Source: Candidatus Methylomirabilota bacterium
GTDB lineage: Bacteria > Methylomirabilota > Methylomirabilia > Methylomirabilales > Methylomirabilaceae
Length of the DNA stretch: 64,000 bases
NCBI GenBank assembly: GCA_016207095.1
Contig: JACQQF010000043.1
Span: 1 to 64,000 of the forward strand
Reading direction: 5' to 3'
In this document: piece after piece, positions 9,365 to 19,600 of the stretch
Position numbering within the stretch: position 1 is the first letter of the stretch
Layout of the letters: the number at the start of each line of letters is the position of its first letter
The notes under the pieces: model-generated
Databases searched by the model: none
What the model was told of the DNA's origin: nothing
What the model saw: the letters and a program-made list of their open reading frames with translations, nothing else
Translations under genes and position numbers: made by a program

Positions 9365-10246
9365 TCAGGAGACTGGCAGTCGCTCTCGTGACGGACTGCG
9401 CGGTGACCCCGGTTGGTCCGATGCCACGCGCCGTGGGCGCCTGGTGAGAACCGCCAGGAAGTGATCTCCGCCGTCGCGCACGAGCGGGAGGCCGCCCAGT
9501 CGATCGTCGAGCCATCCCAGGAGGGCGCACAGCCGGGGGCGTCGTTCGTAGACTCGGATCAGGTAGGGCGGCGGGAGGAAGAGACCGAGCGCACGGTAGG
9601 TCGTCAGTTCGAACTCACCGGCGAACGCGCGAAAGAACTCGCGAGGCGTGTGGTAGGCGGTCCACACCGTGTGGCGGTTCAGATTGACCGGCACGATGCC
9701 GCGCGCACTCCGGATCCGTGCGCGCGCCCACCTACCGCGCAGGGCGTAGTACACGAACTCCCAGGGGCAGATGCGCCCCATGACCGACACCACCAGGTGA
9801 CCTCCCGGCTCGAGCAAGGCGGCGCAGGCGCGGGCGACCGCGGTCAAGTCGGGAGCGCAGTTCATGGGCCCCAGGTTGGAGTAGATGCCGTCGAAGCGCT
9901 CGCCCTCGAGCCGAGCGAGCTCGTGGATGCCCAGCCCCTCGGCTCTGATGTGCAGGCCGGCCGCGGCAGCCCGGGACCGCGCGACTTCTACCATCCGAGG
10001 GGACCAGTCGGTGGCGACGACCTCGTACCCGTTCGCCGCCAGATAGACGGCGTCGAGGCCGGGACCGCAGCCCAGATCGAGGAGTCTGGCCCCGCGCGGA
10101 AAGAGGTCGGTCAGCGTCCGCCACATCTGTTGCCGCATCCGCTGGATGAGGGCGTTGTTGCCTCGGGGGCCATCGTACTCGGCGGCCACGCTGTCGAAGG
10201 CCCGTCGCGTGTCGAGCAGTCGGGAATCGACGCCGGTCAGTTCCAT
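9365..10246 (-). CDS. Class I SAM-dependent methyltransferase
   Basis: 293 residues from the ATG at 10246, which overlaps the stop region of the upstream radical SAM gene (10237) and so suggests coupled translation. Motif I is LLDLGCGPGLD, followed by VVATDWSPRM with an acidic residue at the end of strand 2, which is the normal SAM pocket. The C-terminal half is larger than in minimal methyltransferases and contains Trp- and Arg-rich stretches. The substrate is unknown. Pairing with a B12-type radical SAM gene suggests joint tailoring of a small molecule. Confidence 0.85.
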   Translation of the reverse strand: MELTGVDSRLLDTRRAFDSVAAEYDGPRGNNALIQRMRQQMWRTLTDLFPRGARLLDLGCGPGLDAVYLAANGYEVVATDWSPRMVEVARSRAAAAGLHIRAEGLGIHELARLEGERFDGIYSNLGPMNCAPDLTAVARACAALLEPGGHLVVSVMGRICPWEFVYYALRGRWARARIRSARGIVPVNLNRHTVWTAYHTPREFFRAFAGEFELTTYRALGLFLPPPYLIRVYERRPRLCALLGWLDDRLGGLPLVRDGGDHFLAVLTRRPRRVASDQPGSPRSPSRERLPVS

Positions 10247-11745
10247 TCCCGGCTCAGGTCGGGCGCGGCCGGCATGGGGGTCGCGTGGGGGATAGGAGTG
10301 GGAGCGGCGCTGCGGTATTGGGCTTCGGTGCGAGTGAGTTCCGCCCACTCCTCGTCGAGGCGGTTCAGTGCTGTCCGCGCGGCGAGGTCGGGAGGCGCCT
10401 GGAGGGCCGCCAGCCGCTGGCGGAGATCGAGGTCGGCGTGGAGCAAGCGGTGCAACTGGCGGTAGAACGGCGACTGATACGTGCCCTCAAACATCATCGC
10501 CAAGTCGTTGCTGTCCACCCAGTTGGTCTTGGAGCCAAGCTGGTCCTCCACCATCCGGTAAAACTTGGTGCCGGGCAGCGGATAGCTGACGCTGACGCCG
10601 ATGGTGTCGGGCAGGGTGTCGCGGACCATCCGCACCGTGGCGAGGATGTCCTGGAAACTCTCGCTCGGGTAGCCGAACTGGAGGAAGAAGCCGACCTTGA
10701 TTCCCGCCGCCTTGAGCCGGGCGCGCGCCGTGACGATCTGTTCGACGGTGATGCCCTTGTCCATCGCGTCCAGGATCCTCTGGCTGCCGCTTTCGGCGCC
10801 CACCCACACCTCGACGCATCCGGCCTGGGCCAGGCCCGTGACCGCCTGCTCGGTCATCAGATCGGCGCGCGACTGGATCATGAACGGGACGGCGGCGCCC
10901 CGGGCCGTTACCTCCCGGGCGAACTCGGTCACCCACTGGGGTCTGAGCCCGAAGATGTCGTCGGCGAACCAGATGTGGTCGGGCGCGAGCGTGCGCTTGA
11001 CGAAGGCCAGCTCCTCGGCCACGTTGGCGGCCGAGCGCATGGCGTACCGCTGGCCCCAGATCGGCTTGGCGCACCAGTTACAGTGAAACGGACAGCCGCG
11101 CGTGCTGACCATGTTGAGGCTGAAGTAGCCGTGGACGCGGACCCACGCGGCGCGGTACCGCTCGACCTCCGCCAGGTCCCAGGCGGGGAACGGGAAGACG
11201 TCGGGGTGGCGCTCCAGAGCGCGGGCGCGCGTCCTCCGGACGCCGTGCGGGGCGGCCGGGTCCGGCAGCGCCACGCCGTCCACCTCGTCCACCGGCCCGG
11301 CGATCCGCCCGCTGAGCCTGTCGAGGAGGTCGCGCAGGGTGTGATCGGCCTCGCCGATCAGCGCATACTGCACACCGTGGGGGAAGTAGAGCTCCGGGTG
11401 GTCGGTCACGTCCGGGCCGGCCGCGATCACGAGAGCGTCGGCCCGGCGAGCGGCCTCGCTCATGCGGTGGGCCGCGTCGCGCATCCGGCTCAGGCACATC
11501 TTGACCAAGAAGTTGAAGCTGTCCTCGTAGAGGGCCACGAAGCGCGGCTGGTGGCGGCGCACGGCCTCCTCGAACTCATGCTCGCCGTCGGACAGCATCG
11601 CGTCGAAGAGGGCGACCGAATAGCCGGCCCCCCGCAGGGAGGACGCCGCGTAGAGCGTGGCCAGCGGCGGGTAGGGCCGCATCTTGTCGACCTGCTTCGG
11701 GTCGTGCTTCAAAAAATAGGAGTGCGCCAGCAGAACGTCGATCAT
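10237..11745 (-). CDS. B12-binding-type radical SAM enzyme
   Basis: 502 residues. The first 150 or so resemble the Rossmann-like cobalamin-binding domain of BchE/P-methylase-type enzymes, though without an obvious DxHxxG signature. The radical SAM CxxxCxxC is at Cys218, Cys222 and Cys225, followed by the usual TIM-barrel features, including a GAESGSQRILDAMDKG segment that matches the SAM-binding part of this family. It probably performs a radical methylation or rearrangement. It starts divergently from the methyltransferase at 11833 and is coupled to the methyltransferase downstream. Confidence 0.88.
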   Translation of the reverse strand: MIDVLLAHSYFLKHDPKQVDKMRPYPPLATLYAASSLRGAGYSVALFDAMLSDGEHEFEEAVRRHQPRFVALYEDSFNFLVKMCLSRMRDAAHRMSEAARRADALVIAAGPDVTDHPELYFPHGVQYALIGEADHTLRDLLDRLSGRIAGPVDEVDGVALPDPAAPHGVRRTRARALERHPDVFPFPAWDLAEVERYRAAWVRVHGYFSLNMVSTRGCPFHCNWCAKPIWGQRYAMRSAANVAEELAFVKRTLAPDHIWFADDIFGLRPQWVTEFAREVTARGAAVPFMIQSRADLMTEQAVTGLAQAGCVEVWVGAESGSQRILDAMDKGITVEQIVTARARLKAAGIKVGFFLQFGYPSESFQDILATVRMVRDTLPDTIGVSVSYPLPGTKFYRMVEDQLGSKTNWVDSNDLAMMFEGTYQSPFYRQLHRLLHADLDLRQRLAALQAPPDLAARTALNRLDEEWAELTRTEAQYRSAAPTPIPHATPMPAAPDLSREWN

Positions 11746-11832
11746 CGGCCCTCCCGAATGCGATCCATGTTAGCGTCCGGTCTTGGGGATTGTCAAGCAC
11801 GTATGAGAGAGTGAGCGGACTCTCCTTTGCCC

Positions 11833-12546
11833 ATGAATCGTTTCAGACAGGGACTGGCGCGCCTGTGGTTGAGCCTCCAGCGGCCGATACTGCGCCGCCG
11901 GGTCGGACGGCTCGTCCTCGAGCGCATCGATGGTGTGGGGCTGGTGGTCTTGCCCGAGGTGTTCAACCCGGTGATCTTTCGCTCCAGCGCCCTCCTTGCG
12001 CACACCGTCGCGACATCGCCGCTGGCCGCCCCGACGGACGGCCGGTCTGCTGCACCGGGCGAAGGGGAAGCCCGCGCCCTCGACATGGGCACGGGGACCG
12101 GGGTGGTGGCGATCTTCGCCGCCAGACGGGGATTCCACACCGTCGGCGTGGACATCAACCCCGAGGCCGTGCGCTGCGCCCGCATCAATGCCCTCGTCAA
12201 CCACGTAGAGGACCGCGTCGAGTTCCGGCAGGGAAACCTCTTCGATCCCGTCAAGGGTGAGCATTTTCAGTTGGTCTTGTTCAATCCCCCGTTCTTCCGC
12301 GGCGCTCCCCGGCACGCCCTCGACGCGGCCTGGCGGGGGACGGATGTCATGGAGCGATTCGCCGCCGGCCTGCCCGGCGCGCTCGCGCCGGAAGGCCGTG
12401 CACTGATCGTTCTGTCTACCGACGGGGACGCTGAAGCGATGCTGCGGGCGCTGAGGGAACAGGGTCTTGCCGTGGCGGTCGCCACGCGGCGCGACTACGG
12501 AAACGAGATCATGACCATCTATGCGGTGTCGCGGCGGGAGGAGTAG
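11833..12546 (+). CDS. SAM-dependent methyltransferase with an NPPF motif (PrmC/HemK-like fold)
   Basis: About 237 residues. The ATG at 11833 is preferred over the in-frame TTG six bases upstream. Motif I is LDMGTGTGVVAI, the acidic residue of strand 2 is in VGVDIN, and the catalytic NPPF lies in LVLFNPPFF. NPPF/Y is diagnostic of N-methyltransferases acting on a planar amide or amine, such as PrmC glutamine or DNA adenine methyltransferases. It is shorter than PrmC and sits between two radical SAM genes, so a pathway role is as likely as a translation-factor role. The next gene starts 8 bases after its stop. Confidence 0.85.
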   Translation: MNRFRQGLARLWLSLQRPILRRRVGRLVLERIDGVGLVVLPEVFNPVIFRSSALLAHTVATSPLAAPTDGRSAAPGEGEARALDMGTGTGVVAIFAARRGFHTVGVDINPEAVRCARINALVNHVEDRVEFRQGNLFDPVKGEHFQLVLFNPPFFRGAPRHALDAAWRGTDVMERFAAGLPGALAPEGRALIVLSTDGDAEAMLRALREQGLAVAVATRRDYGNEIMTIYAVSRREE

Positions 12547-12553
12547 GGTGGGG

Positions 12554-14104
12554 ATGACGACGCGGCGGGTCGTCCTCGTCAATCCGCAAATGTGCGCGCG
12601 CCAGAACATCCGGCTGCCGCTGTCGGTGCTGGCGCTCGGGGCCGTGCTGGAGCGCCGCTACGACTATCGGATCGTCGACGGCAACGTGGAGCGGGATGCC
12701 GTGGGCACGGTGCTCGAGGCGGTGGGGAGCGGATCCTGCGCGCTCGTCGGGGTGACCGTCATGCCGGGACCGCAGGTCGCACCGGCGATCGAGATCTCCG
12801 CCGCCGTCCGCGCGGCCTACCCGGAGGTGCCGATCGCGTGGGGAGGCTACTTCCCGACCCTCTACGCGAACGCGGCGATCAATGCGCCTTACGTGGACTA
12901 TGTCGTCCGGGGGCAGGGCGAAGACACGTTGTGCGACCTCCTGGCGAGGCTGCCAGACGCCGGCCCGCCCGGCCCGGCGAGCTCCGCCCGCGACCCGGGC
13001 TCCCTCAAAGGGCTGCCGGGCCTGACGTGGAAGGACGCCGGTCGAATCGTCCACAACCCGGAGCGGCCCTTCCGGCCGCCGGACGAGTTTCCGCCTCTGC
13101 CTTATGACCGCCTCGGCGATGTCCGGCAGTATCTCCGGCCCACGTTCTTGGGGAGCCGCACCGGCGCCCATCAGGCGGCCATCGGCTGTCGCTACCGGTG
13201 CACGTTCTGCGGCGTGGTCTCCATGTTCAACGGCCACACCCAGCTCCAGTCCACAAGCCCCCTGCGGGACGCCCTCACGACGCTCCGCGACCGCCACGGT
13301 GCGACGGCCGTCCAGTTCTTCGATCACAACTTCTTCGATCGGGAAGAGACCAGCGTACCGATCCTCGAGGAGCTGGCTCGGCTGGAATTGCCCTGGTGGT
13401 GCTACGCGCGGGCCGATACGCTGGCGAAGTTTTCCACGACGACCTGGGAGTTGATCCGTCGGAGCCGCCTCCGAATGGCGTACATCGGCGCCGAGGCCGC
13501 CAGCGACGAGGTGCTCCGGCGGATGAAGAAGGGCACCACCGTCGAGCACACCTTGGCGGTCGCCCGCCGGTGCCGGGAGTACGGCGTCATCCCCGAGTTC
13601 TCCTTCATCCTCGGCGGACCCGAGGATCCGGAGGGCGAGATCGAGCGGACGTTCGCGTTCATCAGGCGGCTGAAGCGGCTGCACCCGGAGTGCGAGGTGA
13701 TCCTGTACTTCTACAGCCCGACGCCGCAACGCGACCCGGCGTCGGTGCAGCGGTCGAGGCGTGACGAGGCGCGGCTTCCCGTCCTGGCGACCTACGGACC
13801 GTCGGGCCCCGCCTTGCCCACGACGCCGGACGAATGGACCGAGCCCCGGTGGGTGAGCTACGTCTGCCACCAGGACGCGCCCTGGCTGTCGCCGAAGCTC
13901 CGGCGGCGTGTCGCCGATTTCACCACGGTGCTGGCCTGCCGGTTCCCGACGGTGCAAGATCACCGGACCCCGCGGTGGAGCAAGCTCTTCCTCCGGCAGC
14001 TTGCCGGCTGGCGATACGCGACTGCTCGCTACCGCCACCCATGGGAGCTCCGCCTCGCCCGGCGGCTGATCCCTCTCCGCCAGCCCGAGCGCGACGGCCT
14101 CTGA
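12554..14104 (+). CDS. B12-binding-type radical SAM enzyme
   Basis: 516 residues from the ATG at 12554, which has GGGTGGGG just upstream. An N-terminal cobalamin-type domain (about 1-130; note IAWGGYFPTLY and the following VVRGQGEDTL, both typical) precedes the radical SAM core with CRYRCTFC (Cys212, Cys216, Cys219). A GAEAASDEVLRRMKKG segment follows. It is in an apparent two-gene operon with the NPPF methyltransferase. It is related to the other radical SAM enzyme in this cluster but clearly a different protein. The substrate is unknown. Confidence 0.9.
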   Translation: MTTRRVVLVNPQMCARQNIRLPLSVLALGAVLERRYDYRIVDGNVERDAVGTVLEAVGSGSCALVGVTVMPGPQVAPAIEISAAVRAAYPEVPIAWGGYFPTLYANAAINAPYVDYVVRGQGEDTLCDLLARLPDAGPPGPASSARDPGSLKGLPGLTWKDAGRIVHNPERPFRPPDEFPPLPYDRLGDVRQYLRPTFLGSRTGAHQAAIGCRYRCTFCGVVSMFNGHTQLQSTSPLRDALTTLRDRHGATAVQFFDHNFFDREETSVPILEELARLELPWWCYARADTLAKFSTTTWELIRRSRLRMAYIGAEAASDEVLRRMKKGTTVEHTLAVARRCREYGVIPEFSFILGGPEDPEGEIERTFAFIRRLKRLHPECEVILYFYSPTPQRDPASVQRSRRDEARLPVLATYGPSGPALPTTPDEWTEPRWVSYVCHQDAPWLSPKLRRRVADFTTVLACRFPTVQDHRTPRWSKLFLRQLAGWRYATARYRHPWELRLARRLIPLRQPERDGL

Positions 14105-14248
14105 GCACGTCCCCGAGCCGCCGTCGGTCTCCGAACGGCGCGGGAGCGTTCGCAACGGCGACGTGTTGACAAATGCGCCTCGCGGATGTTCTACGCCAGT
14201 CCGCTCCCAGCGACGGCCATCCGGCGCCGGCTCGACAGGCGCCAGACC

Positions 14249-15493
14249 CTAGCGCGAGCGCGGCTCGAACCGCCGCAGCAGGAACCCGAACGCCAGCCCC
14301 CCCGCCACCAGGAACGCGGCCGCCGCGATCATGACCACCGGATAGCCGAAGCGCGCGATCCCCGTCCCCGCCACCGGCGCCGCGACCGCATTGGCCGAGA
14401 AGATCACCAGATACATCAGCGACGAGGCGCCGCTCCGTTGGGCGAGCGGCACCTGGGTCATCAGAAGGCTCTCCATGGCCGGCTCGTCCATCCACTGGAA
14501 GGCCAGGTAGCCGCCGAAGCCCAGCGCCGCCATCCAGCCCGGCGAGCCGGTGGCGAGGAACGCCAGCGACAGCCCGGTGAACACCTCGACACCCATGATC
14601 CCGCGGACTGCACCGACGCGTCGCACGATGAGCGGAGCGAACAGGATCGCGCACACCTGGGCCAGCTGCCCGGCCGAGAACACGACGCCGATGTCGTGGA
14701 CCGGCATCTTCAGGTACTGGGCGAAGTACGCGTTGGAGAACGGGTTGAAGGCCCCGGTGCCGAGATTCATCAGGGCGAGCGCGGCGAGGAAGCGCGCGAT
14801 AAACGCGCCTCGCGGGTAGGAGACCCGCTCGGGCCGGGGAACGTGGCCGAAGCGCAGGTGCGCGGCCGGCCACAGGGCCAGCGCGGCGATCGCGCAGCCC
14901 ACCAGCAGGGCGGCCCGCTTCGTCTCCACCGAGGCGGTGGTCCGGATGACGGGCGCCAGCCAGCCGGGCAGCCAGCCGCCGACCGCATCGGCGAGAATGC
15001 CGATCCCGATGACCGAGGCCAGGTAGGCGCTGAATCCAACGGGCCGTAGCTCGGCCGAGGTCAGTTGGGCCACGATGACCGGGATGGAGATGGCCCAGAA
15101 CGCGAAGGTGACACCCCAGAGGAAGGCCCAGCCCAGCAGGGCTGCCTGGCCGACCACGAGCGCGCGACCGGCCGACACCGCCGCCATGCCGGCGAAGCAC
15201 AGCAGGAGCAGGCGCTTGAGGCCCAGGCGCCGGGTCGCCGCCACGACGAACAGGGTGCCGACGATGTTGCCGGCGGTCATGGCGCTGGTAACGAGCCCCA
15301 GAAAATCCTCGCGGAAGCCCCGGTCGAGCAGGTAGAGATTGTAGAGCAGCACGAAGACGAACACCCCGAACGTGAAGAGGCAGGACGCGACGAGGAAAAC
15401 CCAAAACGCGCCCGACAGGCCGGAGAACGACCATCCGGACAACCGGGCTCGCATTCGGGAGAAGATCATCAAACCGCTACGGGCGGAGGGCAC
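14249..15493 (-). CDS. MFS transporter
   Basis: 414 residues with about twelve hydrophobic segments and a basic loop between helices 2 and 3 (TRRLGLKR), as in the major facilitator superfamily. It lies tail to tail with the radical SAM gene ending at 14104. It may export the product of the radical SAM/methyltransferase cluster; that role is inferred only from position. No drug-specific motif was seen. Confidence 0.88.
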   Translation of the reverse strand: MPSARSGLMIFSRMRARLSGWSFSGLSGAFWVFLVASCLFTFGVFVFVLLYNLYLLDRGFREDFLGLVTSAMTAGNIVGTLFVVAATRRLGLKRLLLLCFAGMAAVSAGRALVVGQAALLGWAFLWGVTFAFWAISIPVIVAQLTSAELRPVGFSAYLASVIGIGILADAVGGWLPGWLAPVIRTTASVETKRAALLVGCAIAALALWPAAHLRFGHVPRPERVSYPRGAFIARFLAALALMNLGTGAFNPFSNAYFAQYLKMPVHDIGVVFSAGQLAQVCAILFAPLIVRRVGAVRGIMGVEVFTGLSLAFLATGSPGWMAALGFGGYLAFQWMDEPAMESLLMTQVPLAQRSGASSLMYLVIFSANAVAAPVAGTGIARFGYPVVMIAAAAFLVAGGLAFGFLLRRFEPRSR

Positions 15494-15675
15494 TGTAGCG
15501 CTACGTTATCCAGAGAGTCCCGAAAAGTCAACGGGCTCGCAAGGGTGGCTTGTGTTTGACATCCTTTTGAGCCTGTGACACATTGCTGATCGGTTCGGTG
15601 ATCCCGATGGCCCCGAGGTGGCCGTGATCGCGGGGACATGCAACTGACAACTCTCGAAGAGCGGAGGTCCAGGCG

Positions 15676-16659
15676 ATGAAGACCGTCAGACGGTTGGTCC
15701 TGCCCGCAGTCGTGTTCGCGACGCTCTGCGCCCTGTCAACACCGGAGCTGAAGGCGGCTCCGGGGACCGGCACGTTGTTTGGGACTGATGCATTCAATGG
15801 CAATCTCATTACCATTAATCCGTCCACCGGTGTGGGGAGTGTGGTCGGACCCCTGGGGGTGAGCTCTATCCCCTCCCTCGCAGTGGACCCCTTGGGCATA
15901 AGCGGCACCATGTATGCCGGCGGGGGCGGAGGGTTTCCACGCATTTACACCGTGAACCCTACGACGGGGGCCGCGACTCTGCTCGGGGATACCGGTCTCG
16001 GAGTCGCCGCCGTGAGCGGGCTTGACTTCCACAACGCAACGGGCACCCTGTATGCGTCTGTCAACATCGCGGGGGCCGGCGGAACCGGGGCGGATCACCT
16101 CGCAATCATTAACAAGACAACGGGCGCGGCCACGGTCGTCGGGCCCTTCGGATCGTGCACGGGCGTGACCATCCCCAGCACCGGCGGGGGGTCCTGTACC
16201 ATCGAAGGGATGGAGGGCATCGCCTTTGACCCGTTCGGCAAGCTGTGGGGATCGCATCGAGTGGGGGCGGCGGGACTGCCAGGGCTCTATCGGATTGACG
16301 TGGCGACGGGGGCGGCGACCTTCGTGGCACCGTTTCTGGATGCCTCGGGCAGCTCGCCGTCGGGCGGCGTCGTGAGTCTCCAGTTCGCTTGTGATGGGAC
16401 GCTCTATGGAGGGACCGCGTTTGCAGTCCCGCCAGCCACCGATGGCGGGAACCTCATCAAGATCCTCACCACGGGAACCCCGGGATTCTTTTCCACCGTG
16501 GGGAAGGCAGTGCCGGATGCCAGCCTCGGGGCCCTGGCATTCCAGAACGCATGTGAGATTCCGATCATCCCGTCCGTGTCCGAAGGGGGACTCATCCTCC
16601 TGGCGCTCCTGTTCGTCGCGCAGTTGGCCTGGATGATGAGGAGGCGACGAGTCGTCTAG
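15676..16659 (+). CDS. Secreted repeat protein with IPTL-CTERM-like sorting tail
   Basis: 327 residues, start supported by GGAGGT upstream. There is a signal peptide (about 1-28), then a beta-rich body in which blocks of the type INPTTGAATxLG recur. That is typical of propeller-like secreted proteins whose repeats report an association with Thr-Gly-Ala turns. The last 33 residues read IPIIPSVSEGG, a hydrophobic helix, then RRRR. This is the tripartite layout of IPTL-CTERM tails, which exosortase-type enzymes process at the inner membrane. The canonical WG is replaced by GG. No exosortase is in the window. The stop lies 4 bases from that of the convergent G8 protein gene. Confidence 0.8.
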   Translation: MKTVRRLVLPAVVFATLCALSTPELKAAPGTGTLFGTDAFNGNLITINPSTGVGSVVGPLGVSSIPSLAVDPLGISGTMYAGGGGGFPRIYTVNPTTGAATLLGDTGLGVAAVSGLDFHNATGTLYASVNIAGAGGTGADHLAIINKTTGAATVVGPFGSCTGVTIPSTGGGSCTIEGMEGIAFDPFGKLWGSHRVGAAGLPGLYRIDVATGAATFVAPFLDASGSSPSGGVVSLQFACDGTLYGGTAFAVPPATDGGNLIKILTTGTPGFFSTVGKAVPDASLGALAFQNACEIPIIPSVSEGGLILLALLFVAQLAWMMRRRRVV

Positions 16660-16663
16660 GCGT

Positions 16664-19600
16664 CTATGGCGATGTCGTAATCGGGCACACCGGGGTGTCC
16701 TTGGCTGCGTTAGGCGCGTGATGCGGGAACTTGTTATCCTTTCCGAGCTCCTCCTTGGTCAGGATCGGGGTGTTCGTTGTGTCGCCAACGAGCACGAGCA
16801 CGTTCTCGTTGGCGGGAGGATTCTGCGCATAGGTCTCATAGGGTTGGCACGTTGACCGCCCCGGCTGGTAGGTCGGGTCGTTCAAGAGCACCACGTAGTG
16901 AGGACATCCCGCGGCCGGGCAGGCATAGTAGCTCTCGTCGTCCTTGAGCTTCGGACATAAAGCGTCGCCGGTGCCATCTTCATTGCAGCTCCCGAGTGGC
17001 GACGGCCCGAAGGCGTTCGGGAGGTCCTGCACGACGTTGAAGAACAGCATCCCGGTGCTGGAGTCGTAGAAGTACTCGTCGAGCACCGGCTTGCCATCCT
17101 TCGTCAGTTCTCCTATCGAGCTCGCCGAAGTCAGTTTGGTCTTCCCATAGATGCAGGCGTTTGTTCCCGTGTCCTTCGTCGAGGGGAACGCACACCCATC
17201 CGTGGGGATCGCGGTCACGCCGTGTGCCGGACAACCTTTCACGCCTTTGTTTGGCCCGTCCGTGCAACCCGGCGCGTCGTCCGGACAGAGATTTCTTGAG
17301 GTTGGATCCTGCTGATCCAACGCGTCGCAGAATTCGCCGTTGTAACGGTGATCGAGCTTGTTGAAGAACTTCTGCAGTTTGGGATCATCAAATTTGGTCT
17401 CACCCCCGCCGTACGACTTGAAGCCACGGGTGATGCTGAACTTGCTCGCGTCTGAGGGATGCTTGCCATCCTTATCGGTGTAGCAGATTCCAAGGCGAAC
17501 GTGGAACCATGTGTCGGCTTTGGCGGGGTGGGGGTCGATGCCCGGCTTCACTGCGTCGGTGATCCCAACTGACATATAGCTCGGAATACCTGTGTTGTGG
17601 AAGTTCGTGCTCTTGTCATCGTCATTGCATGTCACATCTGTCGGCCGGTTCACCGGATCCTTGGACGCGCACGCGCTGACCGTGTAGCCGTAGCCGCTGG
17701 TGACCTTGGGTTCCCAGACGCCCCGCCGGTCGCGGCTGTGCAGTGCCATGGTCTGGTGCTTGCCGAAGTCCAGCGAGTCTTTGCTGAAGGTCATGATCTG
17801 GGTGTGGTTGCATAGGAATGCCGGGTTTTTGCCGGTGTCCTGGCAGTTTGGCGGGTCGAGGAGATTCGGCAAGAGCGCTCCGAACTCCAGCGTCGCCATG
17901 CTGCCTGGGGAGATCAGGGAGGTCGGCCGTGCTTCGAAGAACGTGTCCTGCGCGCCCTCCGCACGGCACTCGTCCACCGAGTTCGACGAGGCGTTGAAGG
18001 GCAGGTTGTTCAGCGAGATCGGCTCCAGCCCTTTGACCGACTGTTTGCTGCTATTCACGACCCTGAGACCGGTGAGCGAGCCGTCAAGGTCGATGATGGC
18101 GGTGTTCTTGTCGCCGTCGTTGAACTGCGTGGCCGCTTGAGCGCCGGACCCCCCCCGGCTGACATTCTCCGTAAAGACTTGGTGGCGGAGATCCACGTTC
18201 GTCCAAGTGAACCCCTTGCCGACGGTCGAGGTCGGGTAGGCGCTCTGGTTCGAGTCGAACCAGCCCAACGCCGCGTCCCCTTCATAGATGAAGTTCTGTA
18301 GAGGGTCTGTGCCCGTGAACGGGTGCACCTTGGCGTAGGTCTTGAAGAAATTCTGATCGGCGGTCGTCCAGAGCGAACCCCCCGGACCCGCCGAATCCGC
18401 CGGATCCACCCGGAAGTTGACGAAGTGGTTGTTGAAGATCCGGACCGGCCCGTCGTAGATCATATAGCCGAAGAAGTTCCAGTCTGGGGTTGGGTACCCG
18501 CCCCCGCAGCAGTCCTCGATGATGTCCCCGCCGTGAAGCTGCGCCACCGGGAGGGTGTGTTGTGGGCCCGGAGTCTGGTCGATGCAGCCGTATTTACCAC
18601 CGACACCGTTCGTTAAGGGCTGGTCTGACGGCGTCTCCGTCGGACACGGGCCGAAGCGATCGACGTTGTTGGTGCTTTGACCGACGACGACCGAGTCCTG
18701 GAGCAGGTCCCAAACCCCGGGAGAATTGCCATCGAGACCGCCGGAGCTGACGAGCGTGACGTTCAGCCGATTGGTGGCCAGCCGGGCATTCGTGACGGCG
18801 TACCAAGTCGGCCGCAACCAGATGCCGCGGCCCCGGTTGCGCGTCACCGTTATGCCATTGAACTTCACGATGACCGGTGGATTACCGGCGACTCCGCCCT
18901 TAACCGGGAAGAGCGATTGCTGCAGAATGACCTTGCCGTCTGTTTCGCCCAATAGGCCGCCCCAGCAGCCGTGGACCCGGTTGTTGTCGAAATTGCCCAA
19001 TTCCTTTATGTGGAGATCGACGAGAGCGCCGGGAGGGCAGGTCTTGCCTATTGGGCAGATCTGGACCGTGGGCGGCACGTACCAGTAGCCGCGGCCCGTC
19101 CCCTGACAGCCGCCGATCGAGTTGCCGCTGAGCTCGGTCCCCGGATTGATGATCCAGAAGCCGCTGGGGGGCTCGGTGTAAAACTGGTTCGCGGTGCATA
19201 GGGGGTCCTGCTGGACTCTAAGCGAGCCGTCGCCCGACTCCAAAAACACGGTGCACCTCCCATGCGTCGGATTGGTCTGGCCATCGGTGTTCGGGACGCG
19301 GAAGCCGTCGTAGCCGATGAAATTGGGCGAGGTCGAGTCGTTGGTCAGGTAATCGCCGGTCCACCAGAAGTTCTTGATAAGGGTCGTTCGTATCGAGTCG
19401 GTTGGCGCATTGATATCAAAGTAGTGGCTCATCGCGCCGAGGCCGAGGTTATTCAGGTACGACACCTTCTCCTCATCGCCGATCTCCTGGTAGAAGATGT
19501 GCCCGACGATCCGCGCGCAGACCATGTTCTGGATGGTGATGTTCTGGGTCGAGTGAACCGTGACGCACTTGTTGTAGCTGTGATGGATGCTGTTGGCGTT

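Noticed and set aside
10285-11814. 509-codon open frame on the plus strand across a radical SAM gene
   Set aside because: It is antisense to a gene with clear domain motifs, and its peptide is His-, Arg- and Asp-rich low-complexity sequence typical of shadows in GC-rich DNA.
12509-14155. 548-codon minus-strand frame
   Set aside because: Complete shadow of the radical SAM gene at 12554-14104 with Arg/Gly/Pro-rich composition and no domain.
13920-15434. 504-codon minus-strand frame over the MFS gene
   Set aside because: Same strand but a different frame from the MFS gene; the product is Arg- and Gly-rich without membrane segments, whereas the other frame gives a proper transporter.
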